Positions 11,003-23,570 of a DNA stretch of 64,000 nt are shown one piece after another. The stretch lies in the NCBI GenBank assembly GCA_963681505.1, contig OY811974.1:10531961-10595960 (forward strand), written 5' to 3'. Numbering within the stretch: the first letter of the stretch is position 1; every line of letters begins with the position of its first letter. This DNA comes from Eunapius fragilis (lineage: Eukaryota; Porifera; Demospongiae; Spongillida; Spongillidae). The notes under the pieces were generated by a model, which did no database searches, was not told the DNA's origin, and saw nothing but the letters and a program-made list of their open reading frames with translations. The position numbers were made by a program, and so were the translations under genes.

Positions 11003-12850
11003 ACCCCTGACTCTGAACTAATTTGTCCTAGAGGGTGCCACAGTAAAAGATGTGATCCATAACACCAAGACACCCATGCATGGCAGAATTTCGGGGGAAA
11101 AGGTGGCACATTCCTCCACAACTGCCTGTCTAGATACAGCATTTTTCATGTCTACCTTGAATGCTACAAAGGCGTCATCAGACCAGTGCTTCTCTATACA
11201 GATCCACAGCCCATGGGTAACTTTTTTCTGCACCTGCACGACACGCTACACCAAATTGCAGAGGCTGAAAGAAATCAGCTGCCTTCACCTTCAGTAAAGC
11301 ACACATGCACTTTCCAACCAGCCTCCGTTAGGTTTCTCCCACAGCAATTGGCCTAATGTCAGGTGCACATCCCTCCTTGTTCTTGTTCAGAGCAATTAGG
11401 CTTCTGCCAGCCAAGAACCGAGACACTGAACTGCATGGGGGCCTTCCCTGCTGCAAGTATATTGATGACTGACCTACATGTAAGAGATGAGCATATGGAG
11501 GGATGTTAGCCACTCAAGCGGGTGTTGGACTCGCAAGCCGGAGGGAACAGCCACAGTGTCTTTAGAGAATGACTGCAGGACAGAGAGAATGTTGAAGTCT
11601 GGCTGCAGTGTAATCGTTTCCGTGGACAGGAGAACAGGAACTACTGGAGCAGCGCAGCTGGGGTGTTTTGCTTTCAAAAGTTGCCATGTGTTCTCATTGT
11701 TTGGAGCAATACCACTTGACTGCAGGATCGGACAAGCTTTCCCAAACATACCAGATCTGCCCAGTGAGATGGCCATGTCAAGGTTGTTAGTGCACTGGTG
11801 AATGAAAGAGATGCTCTGGTGGATGTGGCTGATTGCCCTGCCTTTAGCCAAGTTCCAAAGTGAACCCAGGTCATTGTCTATCCACATGTTGCACAAAGCA
11901 TCCACTAGGAGAGGCTTGTCATGACATCCCTGGCGGTGCCCATGTGATGGAAGAACACACTTTGGGAGCATGAAAAGTGTGAGCCATGCATCTTCCAAGT
12001 TCTCTTGAATGACACATCTCAAAGCTGATGACAGAGCTCGGGCAAACGCGGGCCTGGATCTTGATGGAATGAAGCGGAAAGTTGGATGATTAAGAAGGCA
12101 CAAATGTAGGGAGGGTGATGGAAGGGTAGAGCTTCCACAGGTGGATTGTCAACCAGCATGGGTGTGTCTTCTGAGCCTCGGGCAACAGCTGCCCTTCCAA
12201 CACACTTTTTGGAATGTGTGGAAAGCCTAGAATTGGAGACTAGCTGAACACAGAAGCGGCAGATGTAGAGGCCAGGTAATTGGCACATCACCAGGAAATA
12301 CACCTTGCGCATGAAACATCATGCGGGCTTTCCACATGGAGGGAGCAATCAATTTTGGGCACCCTTCAACAATACACTGCTGCATCCGTCACAGTCTAGT
12401 TGTCTGGCGACTGGGCTGAGTGCGAGTGAGGACTGGTGGCTGACTTTGAACACCCTGCCCTAACCCAAGTGTGGGCTGTGAAAGAAATGTGGGTCTGCTG
12501 GAAGCCCCAGAAGAGGCTCTGGGTGAGGGACCAGGATGCTGCTGTGGGGAAGGCAATGATTCAATCGCGGGGGGCACAGAGGGAGGCTGAGGACGTGAGG
12601 TCAACGAAGGTTGAAGCGACGCGGAAGATGAGGGTGGTGGCTGTGGGTTCGACGCTGGAAACACGGGCTGGATCTGAGGATGAGAATGTGAACCCAGCAG
12701 CTGTGATTGTGGCAGCTGTGTGTGTGGGCTGCTGTAACTGGGACCCTAGCAGATTGCTTAGAGCTGGGAGTTCAGTTGAAGGATGCCCGGGCAGCGTAAA
12801 AGAGGCGGCGTGCCGATTCCGTTTACGAGAACGAATATAGACCTTTTTCA
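10985..12850 (-). pseudogene. R2-like retrotransposon, N-terminus to RT, truncated
   Basis: Minus strand from about 12850: Pro/Ser-rich region, a zinc-finger-like ICRFCVQLVSNSRLSTHSKKC (about 12190-12250), then DAWLTLFMLPKCVLPSHGHR (about 11930-11990), SLGRSGMFGKACPIL, FSKDTVAVPSGLRVQHPLEW (about 11500-11560), SVSRFLAGRSLIAL, APDIRPIAVGET (about 11330), VAFKVDMKNA, and SESGVQQGDPLGP (about 10990-11030). It ends exactly there, before the YLDD box, meeting the tail of the opposite-strand fragment. Frameshifts are numerous. Together with 7342-8790 and 5430-7231 it lets the order of the full element be inferred: finger, RT, CCHC, endonuclease. Confidence 0.75.
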
Positions 12851-13644
12851 TCACATGACCAAGTTACATTAAACGTGACGTCATTTACGTAAGCCGCCAT
12901 CTTGGTGCACAGCTGGCATTGACATGACCATAGATTTATCTACGCAACGACTAATTCCGCTTCAGAAAACTGATGTCAAAGATATTATACGGAATATACT
13001 TCCTCTCAAGATACATCAGCAAGACTGCTATCGTTATAACGCGTACGTATAAGGCTCGGATAATCCGTTTTGCGTTCAGCTTGTATAGTAATTTCCCCTG
13101 CAGGCCGGCTTCGAGCAATTCGGTATCTTATTTTGTGCTGCAAACAAATTTCGAAGCAATTAATATATGCAGTTTAAAAATTAAGCCTATACAACCAGTC
13201 GTTAGCGGCTGCATGGCAGGCCTGTCAGAGACTAAATCTGGGTCTGTCATGCATGCACAAATATTTCAGTCGCTTTAGTTTTGATCCGGCAGGACCAAAT
13301 GAAAACGAGCGCCAGAAATATTCCGGCCGGGCTGAAATTGAGTACGATTTGTTCCACTTGAGTTTTGGTTCCAGCGTCGATCCGGGCCGAAGTCAGAAAC
13401 GACGTTTGGAGTAAGATACATATGAATGGGGAGATAACCTGCATGCATGTATATGTATAGAAGAGACCAATACGAAATTGTTCCTAGCGAACATGTACAT
13501 GTCTATAAGCTACAAGATTGGGTTCTGGCCAACTTCTGGGTATAGCCTTTCGCACATGCATGTGTTCTCGCTCCGCTTTCGGCAGTCAGTATTGGCACAT
13601 AAACATACACAAGCATCAGATGGGTGCATTTCAAGTAGAGAGCC

Positions 13645-13743
<99 letters not shown>

Positions 13744-14281
13744 TGTGTGTGCACGCGCGCGCACGCGTGGGCATGTGTGTGTGCACGACAAAGCGACACG
13801 TATCTGCCACATCCATTTGCGTATAAGCTCCTTTCGTGATGTTTCATATACGCTCATAGCTGATATCAGGTGTCATAACACGTCGCATACGTAAGGCTGC
13901 TTTGAAGCCGTTCGCAGTGACCAAGTTGTAGAGTCGGTATAACCAATCTTCGTTGAATTTGTTATACAGTGTAGCCAGCTGGCTCTCCGGATTGAACGGT
14001 ACTCAATATTTGCTAGCGTCGTCTTTATTATGCCTTGTCTTGCAAGAGCATCGAGGCAGCCGTCTCTTCGTCTTTGGCTGAGCTCGCGTTCACGTTCTCC
14101 TCCAATGTGGTTAACAATAGCAGATATTCGATGGAACGAGAGGTCTTTATTCTTTATCAATCACAGAACACTTGAAACACCAAGTTACTTCACACAATAC
14201 AATATTACCTGTGCACCAAGATGGCCGCCACCGGTGTTTCACGTGATCCAGTTAATTATCTTGTGACACATGAAAAAGGTC
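12840..14281. mobile_element. 1442-bp TA-flanked inverted-repeat element, non-autonomous
   Basis: The ends are inverted: gacctttttcat at 12840-12851 and its complement at 14270-14281. About 55 bp further in, both ends carry ccgccatcttggtgcacag (12891-12911 and 14209-14229 region). TA flanks both sides (12838-12839, 14282-14283), as expected for Tc1/mariner-like insertion, although the symmetry atagacc/ggtctat could simply be part of the repeat. No transposase-like frame is seen inside; it holds a long GT tract. Confidence 0.6.
13647..13760. repeat. (GT)n microsatellite
   Basis: About 50 GT dinucleotides, then a short gcacgcgcgcgcacgcg stretch. Inside the TA-flanked element. Confidence 0.98.
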
Positions 14282-14519
14282 TATTGCATGCCTGAAGTGG
14301 ATATAGCTGCACTTGAAAATACGCACGTAAAACAAATATATCAAATGACTGGGTTGCGCTGACGTACTTGAAGCTCATCTATTCTATTGCTGTAAAAACG
14401 CTGAATGCCTTGGTAGCTTCCTTTAAATATACCTTTACATCTGTAGCCATATTTTCCGACATTGTTAAATAATCGTTTAATTGGATGGTTTGTAAATTAA
14501 CAACAGCCTGGATACAACA

Positions 14520-14575
14520 TCCACCCCACCCCCCCCCCCCCCCCCCCCCCCCCCCCACCACCCCCCCCCACCCCA
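14520..14575. repeat. Poly-C tract
   Basis: An almost unbroken run of C, interrupted by a few A. Length is likely unreliable in the assembly. Confidence 0.97.
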
Positions 14576-14678
14576 ATCTATCCATTGTTTGCTTGTCATT
14601 ACTACATGGCCCGATCCAGTTGAAAGTGTCATATGCCCAACCTACCATTCATGCATATGGTAATTAGGTACCTCATCA

Positions 14679-16453
14679 CTACATGGAATATTTCAATACA
14701 GTGTTAGCACCACAGTTGGCTACATACAGACTACCACTTATAGGATCCAGAGCAACACCCTGGGGTTCATTGAGATTCCCAACTGTACTTGTGTATCTTG
14801 TTTCCCTGAGGATCAAAGATGGAGAGACAACTACCATCCATCACATCTCTCTTGATGGATATACCACATGGTCCACTGAACCTACCATCATCACTCCCAC
14901 CACTACCTATGGTTCTCTTCACATGACCACCTTGATCATACAAATGAATACAGTCATCTTTCCAACAGCCTTCACAGATTTCTTCACTGCCATAGATGGC
15001 TATATCATCAGGACTACCATTACAACTGATAATTTGCTGGGAGTTACATAAGGAGCTGTAGCTAGGCCTCACATCAAGGTCATGAGGACTGCCCTGTATA
15101 TGTTCATCATCCATTGTGATGAGGAGCTGGTGAGGACCAGCAGCCTGAGGGGTGAGGGTGATGGTGTAGGTACCATCTCCATGGTCCTCCACCTTTCCTG
15201 GGACAACTGCTCCATCATGTGACATGGGCCTCAGCTCAGCCTTCACCTGCAGACCACCATATGGGTACCTCTCTCCCACTGAGCTCGTGGTCTCCACTTT
15301 TACACTATACACTTTGTCCTTAATGGCTGCTGACTTAGAAGACCATATGCTTTGTGATGGAGATGAGGTCATTACATAACCAAACATGGAGAGTTCCTTC
15401 ATCAGAGAATCAGTTTGTAGGATCACATGTATGTCACTGGACTGACTGGCAGAGAGGGAAACTCTCCCAACCTTCTTCAGGGTGGTGTTCAGTTCAGTGG
15501 GTAGCAGGTCTCCAAGAGCTACCACCTCATGGTCAGTGTGGGTCTGGAGGATGTGGGAGGTCATCTCAGTGTAGCGACCAATCTCATCTTGTATCTTCAC
15601 TAACTGTTCCTTCTGGAGGGACAGAGCTGTTGTCTTGAAAAGTGAAATGGCCTCCAGCACTGACAACAGTGTCTTCTTCCTTTCCTCCATGGCTTGGTGG
15701 AGCTGTTCAAAGGCTTGGTTAATGAGCAGCGTGGCATTCTCTCTGGAAATCTCAACCTGTTCTTCAATCTTGTCTTTGTCACCAATGGCACTGGTCAGCT
15801 TTGAGGTCATTTCTTGTGCACACACAAGTGCTTCTCTCATTTCATCTCTGCAGACCTTTGCAATATTACACACCTCAGCAATCCTGTGGTTCTTGTGAAG
15901 GACTAAGGTACAGTCACTGCAGATCAGACAATGGCAGGTCTCACAGTAGAATTTTGATGCTAAATTTCCATGACAAGGTTGAGAGCAGAGATGTTCAGTT
16001 GGTGTCATGATGGATGGAAGCAGTCTGGCCGACTCCTGGTTTAGTCCTACCAACTGGTGATGCTGAAATATTTTACTGCTCTTGTGGTACTCATGACAGA
16101 AGGTACAGAGGAACTGACCACATGTACAACAGAACACCACTGCAGGCCCCTTGCCCCCATCAATACAAGCATCACATGACTTTTCACCACCACCGCCAAT
16201 CTTGGTCATGCATCCAGCCACCTCCACCTCAAAGCCAAGATGGAGGTTCTGATGTATAGCATTGACTCCACCCTCTGATATAGTGATACTTCTCTGACAG
16301 GTAGGACACTCCATCTTCTGCTTGTCCCCAGACCTCTCTATCTCCACATGCAGACACTGCCCACAGAAAGAGTGTAGACATGGAAGGATCCTAGGGTCTG
16401 TGTAGGGCTTAGAGCACAGCTGACATATGGTGTGTGGAAGGAAGAGGCCAGAC
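14679..16453 (-). CDS. TRIM-type RING/B-box/filamin/NHL protein, frameshifted near its 3' end
   Basis: After an acceptor (ttttccacag, just above 16453) the minus strand encodes a classic TRIM-NHL order. A RING finger comes first (CQLC ... CLHSFCGQCLHV ... CPTC), then B-box 1 (CDAC ... CCTCGQFLCTFCHEYH), B-box 2 (CSQPC ... FYCETCHCLICSDC ... H-KNH) and a coiled coil of about 120 residues. A filamin-type Ig domain follows (GDGTYTITLTPQAAGPHQLL, GSPHDLDV) and last an NHL start (GSDDGRFSGPCGISI). RING-TRIM proteins act as E3 ubiquitin ligases; NHL propellers bind RNA or protein. Here the main frame stops at 14767, while the neighbouring frame continues the NHL consensus (VGNLNEPQGVALDPISGSLY) to a stop at 14679. 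So a frameshift at about 14786 truncates the propeller, which in any case has only about two repeats rather than six. Either a decayed paralogue or an assembly error. The first exon was not identified. Confidence 0.85.
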
Positions 16454-16559
16454 CTGTGGAAAAATAACAGAAAAGATCCACTAGGTAATACATGCACACT
16501 AATGGTGTATATGAATTATTACCATTATTCAAACATACACCCCTACAGATAGATGACGA

Positions 16560-16800
16560 ACGTAACCCCCCCCCCCCCCCCCCCCCCCCGGGACAATATG
16601 TAAACCCCTGGACAGGCGTCCGTTTTGTCAACACCTCCCTGGACAGGCTTTAAAGTACACCCTGGACAAGCGTCTATTCGATTAAACCTACTTAGGACAA
16701 GCGTGGACTGGCATTTATACCACCACCACCCGGGACATAACTCCCCTGTTTACGAACACCCCCACCCCCCCCCCCCCCCCACCCCCCCCCTCCAGTGGAC
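16560..16800. repeat. Poly-C runs and degenerate GGACAGGCGT repeats
   Basis: Poly-C at 16566-16590 and 16760-16792. Between them are at least four spaced copies of ggacaggcgt or ggacaagcgt. No coding sense. Confidence 0.75.
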
Positions 16801-17144
16801 ACTATTTATTGTCATCTGTAGGGGTGTAAGCCCACTCCTGATCGCCCTGGGAGCGTGCTGTGTGTTTTAGTAGCTTACAGCCGTACTAATTTAAATGCAT
16901 GAATTTTTACAACACTGCGGTAAAGTTTTATCACCATTGCTTATTACCTCGCGTCATCGTGCTTGGACGATTTCAACGTCACTCGGCCCAATTTTTGGTC
17001 CGCTCCACACTCGTCACAAAGTGGTTCACCTGGATCGAGATCATTTTGGCACAGCACACACGTCGGTCGCTGTACAGATAACATGCTGTTGTGTTGCACT
17101 TGGGCTGACATCACTAAAGAACTTTACTATGGGGAATGATTGAT

Positions 17145-17254
17145 AGTGCTAAAAGTCGGTCACGCGCAGCGGTATGGATGTAATTAGTGCCAAAAGTCGG
17201 TCACGCGCAGCGCTATTGGGTGTGATTAGTGCCGAAAGTCGGTCACGCGCAGCG
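17145..17254. repeat. Three 41-42-bp spaced copies of a 27-bp motif
   Basis: agtgcyraaagtcggtcacg plus cgcagcg occurs at 17145, 17186 and 17228 with one or two changes, separated by variable 14-15-bp linkers (tatggatgtaatt, ctattgggtgtgatt). The motif is GC rich and CpG rich in an otherwise AT-leaning stretch. Confidence 0.85.
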
Positions 17255-17261
17255 CAGCGAC

Positions 17262-18085
17262 AGACGACGTAGCGCAGCATCTCGTGCCCAGAAATCATAT
17301 GTGTATCGAATATGTTATGCTGTGAATAACATTATTTGATGGTGGTCGGGCTGGCTGACATGGCCGTATACAGCTAGGTGTAGAAAGAAAGGAATGAAGA
17401 ATATATACAGCCCTACAGCATTCTTTGAACGAGGTGTCGCTACCAGTAACTGCATCGTTAGCCTTAACTAGCCACCCCCGCTACCGGTCATAACAAAGAG
17501 ATACTAATACATTGTAATGCTACGTCTGTTTATTATTCTATTTGATGCACATCCATGTATTTAATTAAGGCAACTGCATGGTGAATGATTTTGATCGATG
17601 TTGAATTGTGGTTACAGTATTATTTAGTTACATTGTGCATATTAAGTATTACTGCTTAACTTGGAATCTCAAATTTGTACCCAGGATTTTTTAAGAATAC
17701 GTTGTGTTGTGAACTGGTAGAAGTATCTTACGTGTAAGAGGGAAGGTGGGGGAGGGAGGATAATACAGCGTGTCTATGGCCTGAGAGAGGGTGGAGGAGG
17801 GGCCTATATTTGACAAGTTTGTGTAGCACTACCCCTCCCCAAGGTGGAAGTTCAGGCTATCTGAGTTCAATTGCCCCTGTAGCGGCTACGGGATACCAAG
17901 TATACGGAGAACCGGATTTATCTGAGCTGCTAGTTAATAAAACACACACGTGATTGTTTTTTTAGTGTAAGGGAGCTTTCACAAATGATGTCACGCTGAC
18001 CATATATATGTATGGTTCCCCCTATCGTGACTGGATTGGACATGATATATAGGGTATGTATGTATGATAACGATCACAGGGAAAA
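17262..18085. other. No gene recognised
   Basis: No frame or motif worth calling. It contains a purine-rich piece (17730-17800). Confidence 0.55.
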
Positions 18086-18089
18086 AAAC

Positions 18090-18420
18090 GCGTCGAATCT
18101 TATTTGATTGTGAGAATGATTTTACAGTTGATATATTTCATTTACTTATGATTTGAAATCAAATTAAGATTTATTTAGATTTTAAATCATACGAATGATT
18201 TCGTGTTTGATTTTTTTATCTGTTTTTGATTTCACGTAGATTTTTAATCCTTTGGCAAATCTAGTGTAGATTTTGAAAAGATTTTCTACTAGATTATGCT
18301 TGGAAAATGTACACCAAATCCTGTTTGATTATGCGCTGGATTTTACACATGATTGGCTTCAGATTGGGAATCAATGAGTGATTTTAAGAAATCCAACAAT
18401 ACATATGATTTAATATATTA
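18090..18420. repeat. Dense GATTT/AAATC motif block
   Basis: About 13 copies of gattt and 5 of its complement aaatc within about 330 bp, irregularly spaced, in AT-rich DNA just beyond the 3' end of the CACTA-like transposase relic. Dense short motifs in both orientations are known as subterminal repeats of CACTA elements; assignment here is inference. Confidence 0.55.
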
Positions 18421-18533
18421 TTATTAGTACATTTAGCCAGTCATTGTAGTTATGGCTTTCAACAATATACATGCTGCATACACAACAGTTCAACATAACT
18501 GCACACATTCATACATTGAAGTACATTGTTCAG

Positions 18534-20389
18534 TTACATCTCTGGTAGATTGGCAACATAATATGAAGATTTCTTCTCACCACGTACCAGGGTACAGCGA
18601 CTGATAAACCTTCGAGGACTAATGATCTTATCGTGTTGATAAAATGTAGCACTTACTAAATATAGGTTTGAGAATTTATCTTTCTCAGGTATCTTAAACA
18701 CCATCCAAGTTACATAAGCCAGTATTACATTTTGGAGGTTTCCATGCAGTGTCACTTTTATGCTTGATGCATATTTGGAAGTAGAATCTCACAATCCCAA
18801 AGTAAGGATGCAGTTCATTGCTGACAAACATTGCTTGTATCAATGCACCTCTATCAGTTGAATTATAATCAGATGAAAATAATTGTCCATTTACCCGGCA
18901 CCTTCCAAATTTATCAATTCTTGGAAATACATGCACTTCATCGTTGAACAAGTTGGTACAAAATAGTGTGATCTCCTGATGGAAACTGTCATCAACTTTA
19001 ACTTTAATCTTGCTGGGATGCAGCAATTCAATTGGCCAGTCAATAACGTCACCACGATCAATTGTTCTATAATACTCAAACATGTCCTCCCTTATTTGGG
19101 TAAGTTCGTTCAAGTGTTTCAGTTCATTATACTTAGTGGAATTATTTCTGTCCACACTAGTAAGTTCTATTAAAGCCTTAGACATAAATGTTTCATTCAT
19201 TGGTGTTAGAGGATCAGTATAACAGTTGAAACAGAACTGCTGTATCATTTTGTTTAATATTTGTATTTCAATGTTTCTGTTACTGTTTGGAATGTCCATT
19301 CATACGCTCATACCCAAAACACCAGTACCCATCTGGGGGGCCATAATCAGCAACAACATCAGGAAGGTGCAGTGCTAGATGGTACATGTAGTTAACTGAA
19401 ACTTCCACTTTCCATAGACCTTCTCAAATAGTTTGAGATGTTGGTAAAGCTTTGTATATAACATACATATGTCATCTTGGAGTAATGACGGCTTGATAAA
19501 AATCTCTACAATTTCACAGAGCAAGCAGAGACACTGATACAGGCTCACAGGTAGCAGCCCTGCAAAGCAAGGCCTGGCATAAATACACAGAAAGTTTTTC
19601 CACTGTTGTGCAGTCATGCCAGGAAGATCATCCTCATCTTTAATGCCAGTGGGAATTCGTCCTACATCATATGGTACTTTGACATGTTTGAAGATGATCC
19701 TGGAACTGTAACTTCTTGTCTTTAGGTAGAGAAGAAAGGCACAGTTTGATTTCGTTGTGTGCCATACCCCATAAGAATGTGTGCATAGGGTCCGTTATAG
19801 ACATTCGTACAATATCAAAGTATGGTAGCCTTATAAGTTCACTATACCAAACCCCATTCTTTTTTTGAATAGAAAGGGCTTCCGTTTTGTATTTAGCAAG
19901 CAGATATTCGCTGAAAATTATAGATATCCTTAAGAGCAAGGTACAAATCCATCTTAACATCATGGATGGAGGTGGGATGTGTTGTAAGTTGCCTTGACTT
20001 TCGTTGCTGCTTTTGGAAGGATTTGCAGATTCAGAAAAACTGGCCGAAGTTGCAGTGTCATCAACTGTCATGCATTTTATTAATAAATATTTTTTACTAC
20101 GATGTACTCACATACCTTGAAGTAATTGTTGTTGACATGAATACAGAACAGATTCATCATCATTTTCACCACAATCTAATTGAAATGCATTATATGACAT
20201 ATACATTATAATTGACATGAATAGTTCACGTATGCATGCAGCATATTTGAACACATAAATATTGTCATTGTTCAGTGTTATAAAATTACCTGCATGCTCG
20301 CCTTCTTCAATCACTTCCTCCTCTGTACAATCCATTGCACAGTACCCAGCATATGTAGAGACATTTTCAGCATCAACCACACAGCCCAT
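18534..20389 (-). pseudogene. CACTA/EnSpm-type (tnp2) transposase relic
   Basis: Minus-strand pieces line up with the tnp2 transposase of CACTA/EnSpm elements. LPYFDIVRMSITDPMHTFLW is at about 19770-19830 (tnp2 has a YFD..R....DPMHN box). MTAQQWKNFLCIYARP follows at about 19570-19617. Next comes a stretch read as LHLPDVVADYGPPDGYWCFG and YERMNG at about 19300-19375, then PNSNRNIEIQILNKM at about 19250-19290, matching the family's P-x-N-x-R-x-I-E-x-Q box. A frameshift just before PNSNRN (about 19298) and further breaks toward 18755 make it non-functional as read. The upstream part (20108-20389) is acidic and not clearly homologous. Terminal CACTA repeats were not found. Confidence 0.65.
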
Positions 20390-20575
20390 TCCTTAAAAAG
20401 TAATGCAACTCATTCAGGGATGTATTCATTTTTTGTTCAATCCTCCTTGCATAACATTAACCTGCACTATATCAACCTCCCCCCCCCCCCCCCCCATCCC
20501 CCTTTAAAAAAATTAATTCCCAAATAGAATGATCTCTTCAATGCATGTAGCTTTGGATACAACAGTAAAAGTGCA

Positions 20576-21190
<615 letters not shown>

Positions 21191-21479
21191 AAGTTTGTCA
21201 ACACACATGGAGACCCGGCCGTCTTTTCCCCCCAAACTTTAATTGACGGCCTGGGACGAGGCTAGGGTCGTGCCAATTCACAGAAAAAAGTTTTGTGTTC
21301 GCATCCTTGGATTGTGATCAATGTTCATGTTCCCAGGATGGAATGGCTTAAATCAACATTGTACCTTAGATGTGGTTAGCAAAGAAAACGGCAAACCTGA
21401 AAGCATGGATTAAATCCAAGGTCAAGGATGGGAACACGAAACCCTTCATGTGATATTTAAAATCTTGGTCAAGCCTGGT

Positions 21480-23380
21480 AATATGGCGACGAGGGTGGGA
21501 TACAAAGTAAAACTTGGCCTTTAGTGTCGGAGAATTGAGACGGGAGCATAGACAACTGAAGAAGTTATGTCGAACGGCTATAGCGCTCGAGCACTACTTT
21601 AAGGCTAAAATGATTGATGACTCGAGCTCCTTGCAGGAAAATGCTTTCCTAGCGTGCACTGGGCAGGGAAACTCACTTTTTGGGTTCCCTCAGCGCTCCG
21701 GTTAAAACTGAGGACAAGGAGTACGATGAACTAGTGACGCTTTTACTTACGCTATAAATGGCTTCCAAACCTCTGGTATTTGATGAGCGCTTTCGGTTCC
21801 ACAATCGCGATCAAAAAGAAGGTGAACCATCAACGAGTACGCAGAAATACAACGATGATCTGAACATTTTGAATTTGGCACTGGACTGAATGACACCCTA
21901 CAAGACCGACTGGTTTGCGATGAAGTCGTACAAAAATGCATGACTTCTAACGAAAGACAACATCACTTTTGACAAAGCGCTGCATGAATATGGCGACGGC
22001 AGCTGAACAAGCAAGCAAGGATGCAGCACAATTTCACGATACCACCAAGCTAGCCTTGAGGATGTCCGTGTAGTTTAGAGTGGTGGACGAGGGTGCACCA
22101 TGCAACGCAGCATGTGCAAGTTCAAGGATGCCCATGCAGTGTAGATTCTGCAAGAAAAAGTGCCACATATAGATCGCGTCTGCCGCAGCAAGATTTATCA
22201 AGGATTTGGTGGTCGTAATGACCCTTCACAGACACGGTTTAACAAATCTTATGATAAAATGCTGTAGAAGAGACACAAGATCGTCATGGTGGAAGGTTGA
22301 AAGATGCAAATGCAGCTAGACACGGGAGCATGCAGCTGTTCCCTCTTATCCTACAAAACTTACGAGGAGACTAGAAGCTGAGCCACCTCCCTTTAAAGAA
22401 GGCAGAGAAACAGTCGAAGACTAACACAGGAGAGGTCATCAGTCCAGAAGGGCAAGTTGTGGTCAAAGGGGAAGAAAAAAATTACACTCACACCTGCCAC
22501 TATTAGTGGTTGAAGGGTCAGGTCCTCCTCTGTTAGGACGTGACAGGTTAGCAAATCCTTTGGAACGGGGAGCAAACAAATACAGTGTCCACTCTAACAC
22601 AGGAAACAGAGAAACAGCTGAATGACCTCCAAATCAGGCATCAAAGTGTGTTTAAAGGCGTTCATGGCACCTTGAAGGAATTGAAGGCATAAGGGAAGGA
22701 GCTGTTCTGGTGTTCTGTCAAAGCCACCTATGAAGTACCTTTTGCAATAAGGGCAAAAGGTTGAAAATGATATTGAAAGACTTGAAAGCGAAGGGATCAT
22801 ACAACACCAGGAGTGAGTGGGCTACGCCCGTGGTAGCAATCTCCAAGCCTGATGGAACGGTACGACAGACTTTGTGTTTGTGGAGACGATATAACTAATA
22901 TAGGTGGACAAATACCCTCTGCCCACCATGACTGGGGGAGTGATATTTAGCACACTGGAGCATATCTACAAATGGGAAGTAAATGAAAAGATCCTGACTA
23001 TCTATTGCTTTTGGAGTGCTGCAATTTGGCAGCAAACTATGCATGGAGCAGATTTTGCAGGGTACCTAATGACACAATGTCTCCTTGGTTACATTGTCAT
23101 AACAAAAAAAGCCTGGATGACCATTCAACAAACCTGAACAGGTTTTAGAATGCCGGCCTGGCTGAGTATATGGTTTTACACTTAACACAAAGAAATGTGC
23201 CTTTTTCAAAAACAGCATTCAATTCTGTGACCATCGATTGATAGAGACAGAATTCAAAAAACACAGGACAAAATAGAGACCGTCAGTAGGGCACCAAGCC
23301 CTAAGAATGTGTCTCAACTACGTTCCTTTCAGGGATTAATCAACTACTACAACCGGTTTCTGTGGCAGACATCAGTACAG
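21480..23380 (+). pseudogene. Decayed Ty3/gypsy LTR retrotransposon (gag-pol)
   Basis: Plus-strand frames broken by many stops show the expected order. A zinc knuckle, CRFCKKKCHI, is at about 22142-22175. A protease D-T-G box, MQLDTGACSCSLLSY, is at about 22311-22355. RT follows with SKPDGTVR (about 22845), DKYPLPTM (about 22907-22930) and an active-site region without an intact YxDD, then the RT/RNase H linker LRSFQGLINYYNRF at about 23318-23362. The element is cut after that, with no RNase H, integrase or LTR recognised. Long inactive. No restored protein is given. Confidence 0.7.
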
Positions 23381-23570
23381 ACGGATAAATGACATCATGT
23401 TCTGATCTTACATCATGCACAATATGCATGGCATAGCGGTTTCAGCAAGTAGCTATAGGTGATTCTATATGCTTCATGCTTAAAGTTTATCAGATTGATC
23501 TTGAAATAACCTCTGTATTGTCATATTGATTAACCAGCTTATAACACACATGTTATGCATGCATATAACA

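Noticed and set aside
13478-13894. Frames rich in VCVCVC or HTHTHT
   Set aside because: Translation of a GT microsatellite.
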